Shown in pieces: positions 59,343 to 64,000 of a stretch of DNA of 64,000 nt. The position numbers were made by a program, and so were the translations under genes. Position 1 is the first letter of the stretch. The number at the start of each line of letters is the position of its first letter. The notes under the pieces were generated by a model that searched no databases, was not told the origin of the DNA, and worked only from the letters and a program-made list of their open reading frames with translations. The DNA comes from Sideroxyarcus sp045866275 (GTDB lineage Bacteria; Pseudomonadota; Gammaproteobacteria; Burkholderiales; Gallionellaceae). Location: NCBI GenBank assembly GCA_045866275.1, contig BAAFRX010000013.1, forward strand, positions 8,446-72,445, in the 5' to 3' direction.

Positions 59343-60611
59343 TCAATTATCGAGTGCGAGATGCCGCTGCGATAATGCCGGGTTCTGCGCGAAATAGCGC
59401 TGGATGCCCTCAAGGATGGCGCGTGCCATTTTTTCCTGGTACGCCTCGTCGCGCAGGCGTTTCTCTTCTTCAGGGTTGCTGATGAAGGCAGTCTCCACGA
59501 GGATGGACGGGATGTCGGGCGATTTCAGCACGGCAAAGCCGGCCTGTTCGACGTGGCCTCGATGCAGGGTATTCACATCCTGCAACTCATCCAGCACGTG
59601 CCTCGCCAGCTTCATGCTGTCATTGATGGTGGCGGTTTGCGTCAGGTCGAGCAGGGTGCGTGCCAGGTACGGGTCTTTAACCGCCAGGTTCACTCCACCG
59701 ATCAGGTCGGCCTCGTTTTCCTTTTTTGCCAGCCAGCGCGCGCTGGCACTGGTGGCGCCGCCCTCGGACAGGGCGAATACCGACGAGCCGCGCGCGTGCG
59801 GCTTGATGAAGGCATCGGCGTGGATGGAAACGAACAGGTCGGCGTGCGCCTTGCGCGCCTTTTCCACGCGTCCCACCAGCGGGATGAAATAGTCGCCGTC
59901 GCGGATCAGGATGGCGCGCATGCCGGGCGTGGCATCGATCTGGGTTTTCAGTTTGCGCGCGATGGCGAGCGTGACCTCTTTTTCCCGTGTGCCGCGCCGC
60001 CCGTGTGCCCCCGGGTCTTCTCCGCCATGCCCTGCATCGACGGCGACCAGCAACAGGCGATTGCGCAACTCCGGCGCAGCGGTGGGTGCGGCGACCGGCG
60101 CCGGGGCGGAAGCGCCGGCCGCCACCGCACTGCCGGGGCCTGGCAATTCCGCGGCGAGCTTCAATTCCATCTGGGTGGCCAGTGCCATCAAGGGATCGAC
60201 CGGCGTGGCGGGATAAATATCGAGCACGAGGCGGTGGCCATAATCGCCGACCGGTTTGAGGCTGAACAGTTGCGGTTTGATCGCTGCCTTGAGATCAAAC
60301 ACCAGGCGCAGTACTCCCGGCTTGTATCTTCCGATGCGCAGGCTTGCGATATAAGGATCGTCGCTGCCCACTTGGCCTGCCAGTTCGTTCAGAGTGGCAT
60401 TGAGTGCGACTCTATCCAGATCGACCACCAGCCGCGGCGGGTTGTCCAGCGCGAACATGTTGTAGGAGATCGCCTGTTTTGATTCCAGCGTGAGGCGGGT
60501 GTATTCCTGCGCCGGCCACAGGCGCACGGCGCTGATCGTCACTTCGGCCTGCGCGGGCAGCAGCCACAGCAGCATCAGCCAGAGACTGAATTTTACAAGT
60601 CGTTCAAACAT
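59343..60611 (-). CDS. amiC: N-acetylmuramoyl-L-alanine amidase AmiC-type
   Basis: The enzyme splits peptidoglycan at division. The 422-residue protein has a signal peptide (LWLMLLWLLPAQA), an AMIN domain (about 25-135), an Ala/Pro linker, and an Amidase_3 domain with zinc ligands in VDAGHGGEDPGA, SIHADAF and VETAFISNPEEE. The start overlaps the end of tsaE by 19 bp, the common tsaE-amiC pairing. Confidence 0.95.
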   Translation of the reverse strand: MFERLVKFSLWLMLLWLLPAQAEVTISAVRLWPAQEYTRLTLESKQAISYNMFALDNPPRLVVDLDRVALNATLNELAGQVGSDDPYIASLRIGRYKPGVLRLVFDLKAAIKPQLFSLKPVGDYGHRLVLDIYPATPVDPLMALATQMELKLAAELPGPGSAVAAGASAPAPVAAPTAAPELRNRLLLVAVDAGHGGEDPGAHGRRGTREKEVTLAIARKLKTQIDATPGMRAILIRDGDYFIPLVGRVEKARKAHADLFVSIHADAFIKPHARGSSVFALSEGGATSASARWLAKKENEADLIGGVNLAVKDPYLARTLLDLTQTATINDSMKLARHVLDELQDVNTLHRGHVEQAGFAVLKSPDIPSILVETAFISNPEEEKRLRDEAYQEKMARAILEGIQRYFAQNPALSQRHLALDN

Positions 60612-61099
60612 TCCTGTCCTGTTGTGCTGTCAGCCCGGAGGGTGAGCATGCGCCCCTCGGGCAGGATTGCCAGGGTGAGTGTGATGTCCGCAGCGGGCAA
60701 CAAACCGGCGGCCTGTTGCGGCCACTCGACCAGGCACACCTTGTGCCCGTCGAATTCGTCACGGAATCCGGATGACTCCCATTCTTCCGCATCGCGAAAA
60801 CGGTACAGATCGAAATGGCACAAATCAAAATCTCCCGTCGTGTAATGCTCAAGCAACGTGTAGGTCGGGCTCTTGACCTTGCCTCCATGGCCCAGCGCCC
60901 GCAACAGACCGCGCACCAGCGTGGTTTTGCCTGCCCCCAGATCGCCCTGCAGATAAATCATCAGGCCCGGCTTGAGCGCTGACGCCAGACGGGCGGCAAA
61001 GTTCACCGTGGCAGACTCATCGGGCAAGCTGATTGAGAGTTCCTGCCTTGCGCTGGAATCCCCGTTTACCCCACTTCGGCTATGATTCGTTCTATGCAA
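60593..61099 (-). CDS. tsaE: tRNA t(6)A37 threonylcarbamoyl transferase subunit TsaE
   Basis: TsaE is the ATPase that recycles the TsaBD complex. The protein has Walker A GDLGAGKTTLVRGLL, SPTYTLLEHY, HFDLYRF and Walker B-like LVEWP. The listed start is a TTG at 61099, which overlaps the divergent queG start by 18 bp. Internal starts (for example a TTG at 61027) would give a more usual length of about 145. The gene is certain, the 5' end is not. Confidence 0.92.
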   Translation of the reverse strand: MHRTNHSRSGVNGDSSARQELSISLPDESATVNFAARLASALKPGLMIYLQGDLGAGKTTLVRGLLRALGHGGKVKSPTYTLLEHYTTGDFDLCHFDLYRFRDAEEWESSGFRDEFDGHKVCLVEWPQQAAGLLPAADITLTLAILPEGRMLTLRADSTTGQECLNDL

Positions 61100-62158
61100 T
61101 ACAACGTACCCCAGGTGGATTTAGTGGAGCTTGCCGCACGCATCAAAGGGTGGGGCAAGGCGCTCGGTTTTCAGTCCGTGGGTATCAGCGATACCGAACT
61201 GGGCGCCGCCGAGACCGGGTTGCTGCAATGGCTGGCGGAGGGTCATCACGGCACGATGGATTATATGGCAAAACATGGCGCCAAACGCGCGCGACCCCCG
61301 GAACTGGTCCCGGATACGCTGCGCGTGATCTCGCTGCGCATGAACTATTATCCGAAGGGCACGAGGGAGACACCAGCGGTACTGGCAGACGGCGAGAGTG
61401 CGTTCATTTCCCGATATGCGCTGGGACGCGACTATCACAAGGTGCTGCGCAACCGCATGCAGAAACTGGTCGGGCAAATCGGCGCGGCCGCGCCGCAGGC
61501 CACGTGTCGCGTGTTCAGCGACTCCGCGCCGGTGCTTGAAGTCGAACTGGCGCGGAAGGCGCAACTGGGCTGGCGCGGCAAACACACCCTGCTGCTGTCC
61601 CGCGAACACGGCTCCTATTTTTTTCTGGGCGAGATCTTCATCAACCTGCCGCTGCCGGTCGATGCTGCGGCGGACGATCATTGCGGCACTTGCCGTGCCT
61701 GTATCGACATCTGCCCGACGCAGGCCATCGTCGCCCCTTACCGGCTGGATGCGCGGCGCTGCATCTCCTATCTCACCATCGAACTCAAGGGCAGTATTCC
61801 GCCCGAATTGCGCCCGCTGATCGGCAATCGCATCTACGGCTGCGACGACTGCCAGATGGTGTGTCCGTGGAACCGTTTCGCGCAAACCACGGCCGAGCCG
61901 GATTTCGCCGTGCGCAACGGGCTGGACGATGTTGCGCTGGTCGAATTGTTCGCCTGGAGCGAGGCGGAATTTAGGGCGCGTTTGGCCGGCAGCCCCATCT
62001 ACCGCATCGGCCACGAACACTGGTTGCGCAATATCGCGGTCGGCCTCGGCAATGCGCCGACCACGCCGCAAGTGGTCGGCGCATTGCAAGCCCGTGCCGG
62101 CCATCCCTCTGAAATGGTGCGCGAACATGTGGCGTGGGCGCTGCAACGCCATGCATGA
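61082..62158 (+). CDS. queG: Epoxyqueuosine reductase QueG
   Basis: QueG makes queuosine from epoxyqueuosine in tRNA, using cobalamin and two [4Fe-4S] clusters. The 358-residue protein has CGTCRACIDICPTQAI and CDDCQMVCPWNRF cluster motifs, RYALGRDYHKVLRNRM near the front, and a C-terminal HEAT-like part. It is divergent from tsaE, and the two start regions overlap. A second ATG at 61094 is possible. Confidence 0.95.
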   Translation: MIRSMQYNVPQVDLVELAARIKGWGKALGFQSVGISDTELGAAETGLLQWLAEGHHGTMDYMAKHGAKRARPPELVPDTLRVISLRMNYYPKGTRETPAVLADGESAFISRYALGRDYHKVLRNRMQKLVGQIGAAAPQATCRVFSDSAPVLEVELARKAQLGWRGKHTLLLSREHGSYFFLGEIFINLPLPVDAAADDHCGTCRACIDICPTQAIVAPYRLDARRCISYLTIELKGSIPPELRPLIGNRIYGCDDCQMVCPWNRFAQTTAEPDFAVRNGLDDVALVELFAWSEAEFRARLAGSPIYRIGHEHWLRNIAVGLGNAPTTPQVVGALQARAGHPSEMVREHVAWALQRHA

Positions 62159-62243
62159 GTCGCGGTCTCGCCCGGCAGGGAAAGCAGTTCGGATTCGCCC
62201 TTTTTTACGCCCTGATCCCCGTCTTGACGGCACAAGATTGCTA

Positions 62244-62270
62244 TTGGCACTCGCGCATATCGAGTGCTAA
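62244..62270 (+). promoter_or_regulatory. CIRCE operator (HrcA binding site) upstream of rpoH
   Basis: TTGGCACTC (62244-62252), nine nt, then GAGTGCTAA (62262-62270) form the CIRCE inverted repeat; only one base differs from the TTAGCACTC-N9-GAGTGCTAA consensus. A probable sigma-70 promoter coincides with it: -35 TTGGCA (62244-62249), 18-nt spacer, -10 TAAAAT (62268-62273). HrcA bound here would block transcription of rpoH. Confidence 0.95.
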
Positions 62271-62296
62271 AATGGTCGCATAAGGAGGGAACACAA

Positions 62297-63160
62297 ATGA
62301 GCTCAATCATGAACTTGCCGGTACCCGCCGCTTCTGCCAGCCTGGAAGGATATATTCAGGCCGTGAATCGCTTCCCCATCCTGTCGCAGGAAGAGGAGGT
62401 TGACTTGGCGACGCGCTTCCGGAACGACGGTGACCTCGAAGCGGCGCGCCAACTGGTGCTCTCCCATTTGCGGGTTGTGGTGAGCGTGGCGCGCGGTTTT
62501 GCCGGCTATGGTTTGCCACAGGCCGATCTGATCCAGGAGGGAAACATCGGTCTGATGAAAGCCGTCAAACGCTTTGATCCCGAACGAGGTGTACGGCTGG
62601 TCTCGTTTGCATTGCACTGGATTCGCGCCGAGATCCACGAATTTGTCGTGCGCAACTGGCGGATGGTGAAAATTGCCACGACCAAGGCACAGCGCAAACT
62701 GTTCTTCAATTTGCGCAGCATGAAGCAGGGTCTGGAGCCGCTGCATCGCCAGCAAGTCAGCGAGATTGCGCAGCAACTCAACGTGAGCGAGCAGGATGTT
62801 GTTGAGATGGAAGGGCGTTTTGCCGGGCACGAATTGGCGCTCGATCCTGCCACATCCGATGACGATGACAGTTACGCCCCCATCCAGTATTTGGCGGACG
62901 ATGAAGCGCATCAACCCCTGTCAATCCTGGAAAGTTCGGAACGTGAACGTCTGCAATCTGTCGGATTGTCCCGGGCGCTCGACGGTCTGGATGCGCGCAG
63001 TCGCAGAATTGTGGAGGCGCGCTGGCTGGATGAGGATCATGCGGCAACCCTGCATGAACTGGCGGCTGAATTCAATGTCTCCGCCGAGCGCATCCGTCAG
63101 ATCGAGCAAAAGGCCATGGAGCGGATGCGTGCCGGGTTGGTGCCAGCTATCGCGGCTTAA
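62297..63160 (+). CDS. rpoH: RNA polymerase sigma factor RpoH (sigma-32)
   Basis: RpoH directs heat-shock transcription. The 287-residue protein has region 2 (DLIQEGNIGLMKAVKRFDP, LVSFALHWIRAEI), the RpoH box QRKLFFNLR (about residue 134), and region 4 helix-turn-helix (TLHELAAEFNVSAERIRQIEQKA). The ATG at 62297 follows AAGGAGG. A CIRCE element overlaps the promoter about 27 nt upstream, so it is expected to be repressed by HrcA. It would read the clpB promoter at 10946. Confidence 0.97.
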   Translation: MSSIMNLPVPAASASLEGYIQAVNRFPILSQEEEVDLATRFRNDGDLEAARQLVLSHLRVVVSVARGFAGYGLPQADLIQEGNIGLMKAVKRFDPERGVRLVSFALHWIRAEIHEFVVRNWRMVKIATTKAQRKLFFNLRSMKQGLEPLHRQQVSEIAQQLNVSEQDVVEMEGRFAGHELALDPATSDDDDSYAPIQYLADDEAHQPLSILESSERERLQSVGLSRALDGLDARSRRIVEARWLDEDHAATLHELAAEFNVSAERIRQIEQKAMERMRAGLVPAIAA

Positions 63161-63304
63161 GCTGGCCGTGATCTTTGCGGCGGGGAAACGGTTGGCGCAT
63201 TTTTTTGTTCGCTCTGGTAGCGGCTGGTATCTTGCAGGCTTTCGATGGAATTGCTGGAGTTTTCTGCGTGTGGTTCATTGCGACTCTTTGAGTAAATGGT
63301 CGAT

Positions 63305-63336
63305 GTTGATATGGGTAATCGTTGATATGGGTAATC
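63305..63336 (+). repeat. 16-bp direct tandem duplication
   Basis: GTTGATATGGGTAATC occurs twice in a row in the 198-bp gap after rpoH. I see no gene in this gap; a T run near 63200 lacks a convincing stem. Confidence 0.6.
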
Positions 63337-63358
63337 TGCTCAAGCTTGTGGAACTTCA

Positions 63359-63814
63359 TCAAGGATAGACAACTGCCTCGAAGTTTACCCCTGCTGCATC
63401 AGCCTGCACTTTGAGGGCATGCACGTAGCTGGTTTCACCCACAAAGTAAAGTTTCGCTGAAGGTTTAAAACCCTGTAGCCGCTTCAGTGCCGCTTCAATG
63501 GTTGCTGCGGTGACGGCATCGTTATCACCTATGACGGCGATGGGCTTGGTATTGGGGCCTTTAAGGATTGCGACCAGATTAACAACAGCGGTAGCGTCAG
63601 CTCCAGCTTTAATGCTCGTGACCATTATCTGGTTGGAAATTGCGTTATTCGCGCTTGGTACCTCCATTATCAAAGACACATCATTTTTAACTTTAGCGAG
63701 TGCGGCCAACCGCGATTGTGTAGCCGACAAAGGCGCGTTACCTGTTCCTGAAAGTGTGGTGCAACCTATCAGCATAGCGATGAGTAATGTGAGGATGATA
63801 GAGGTAGCTTTCAT
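63359..63814 (-). CDS. Predicted lipoprotein of unknown function
   Basis: From the ATG at 63814 the 151-residue protein has a lipoprotein signal (ILTLLIAMLIGC, lipid-bearing Cys18), a low-complexity linker, then an alpha/beta domain with AVIGDNDAVTAATIEAALKRL and a C-terminal KLYFVGETSYVHALKVQADAAGVNFE. No known family is recognised; a ligand-binding or OmpA-like role is not supported by motifs. The codon use is less GC-rich than the core genes, and the neighbour is a transposase end, so it may be acquired. Confidence 0.7.
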   Translation of the reverse strand: MKATSIILTLLIAMLIGCTTLSGTGNAPLSATQSRLAALAKVKNDVSLIMEVPSANNAISNQIMVTSIKAGADATAVVNLVAILKGPNTKPIAVIGDNDAVTAATIEAALKRLQGFKPSAKLYFVGETSYVHALKVQADAAGVNFEAVVYP

Positions 63815-63919
63815 GGGATTTCCTATTTGGGTTGGAGGTTGGATTGGCAGGCAGCAAACATCGGGGTCAAAACATCGGAACATCGGGGGCAGGTCTTGCA
63901 ATATAGCACCCAACCCCAT

Positions 63920-64000
63920 TCATATCTCTTTGCCCTTCTTAACCGCTCTGCTAACCGTAGTATAGTGAACACCGAAATGATCGGCGATTGATTGCAGGGT
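63920..64000 (-). mobile_element. C-terminal end of a REP-associated (Y1) transposase, partial
   Basis: The visible 26 codons, running in from the right edge and ending at 63920, encode LQSIADHFGVHYTTVSRAVKKG. This is the helix-turn-helix that ends many REP-associated tyrosine transposases (RAYTs). Only the 3' end is present, so the family call rests on this motif. RAYTs are linked to dispersed palindromic repeats, which this window does contain. Confidence 0.55.

Overview
The window is a stretch of chromosome from a betaproteobacterium, most likely of the Nitrosomonadales/Gallionellaceae type. The evidence is the gene order gyrA-serC-serA-pheA-hisC-aroF-tyrA-aroA/cmk-rpsA-ihfB-lapA-lapB-pyrF-rfaE-hldD-cysM, the EarP/EF-P(Arg32) pair, the fused EPSP synthase-CMP kinase and the high-GC codon usage. 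The genus is an inference; there is no rRNA here to fix it. Most of the window is well-packed housekeeping sequence, with a few accessory or rearranged patches.

Layout. 1-2.1 kb: the end of yebC, then two tandem paralogous thymidylate-kinase-like genes. 2.2-4.9 kb: rlmJ, earP and efp, closed by a strong terminator. 4.9-10.9 kb (minus strand): a hexose-6-phosphate mutarotase, a lone GspE/PilB-type ATPase, and a tight operon bcp-phoH-msrB-yciB-yciI. 10.9-13.6 kb: clpB behind a textbook sigma-32 promoter. 13.7-16.5 kb: a 45-residue basic protein, an RlmN-family radical SAM enzyme, small hypothetical genes, yjbQ and acylphosphatase. 16.5-17.9 kb: a rearranged patch with a truncated thioredoxin-like gene, a degenerate ClpX paralogue and a 144-bp inverted-repeat element. 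18-28.8 kb (minus strand): a diguanylate cyclase coupled to a PotD-like periplasmic protein, then rdgC, parC, parE, a dicarboxylate/amino-acid symporter and lplT. The 5' end of lplT is tandemly triplicated. 29.3-41 kb: alr, selU/selD, tRNA-Arg(CCU), a periplasmic peroxiredoxin, uup, mltC, a transporter, a DinG-type helicase and a MazG-like hydrolase. 41-59.3 kb: gyrA, then the serine/aromatic amino-acid supra-operon, then rpsA-ihfB-lapAB-pyrF-heptose-cysM. 59.3-64 kb: amiC, tsaE, queG, rpoH under a CIRCE operator, an orphan lipoprotein, and the 3' end of a probable REP-associated transposase.

How the genes work together. Two parts of the heat-shock circuit are present: rpoH carries an HrcA operator (CIRCE) over its promoter, and clpB carries the promoter that RpoH would read, which suggests an HrcA-to-RpoH-to-chaperone cascade. 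EarP rhamnosylates the adjacent EF-P. SerC/SerA, PheA, HisC, AroF, TyrA and AroA form one aromatic/serine block. LapA/LapB, the heptose genes and PyrF group envelope LPS functions.

The least conventional items are: the ClpX paralogue that has lost its zinc domain, pore, RKH and ClpP-docking motifs; the PotD-like/diguanylate-cyclase pair, which resembles NspS-MbaA polyamine signalling; the chained duplicate 5' ends of lplT; and palindromic intergenic repeats that have been domesticated in frame inside earP and parC. I do not see a CRISPR array, prophage or complete insertion sequence.
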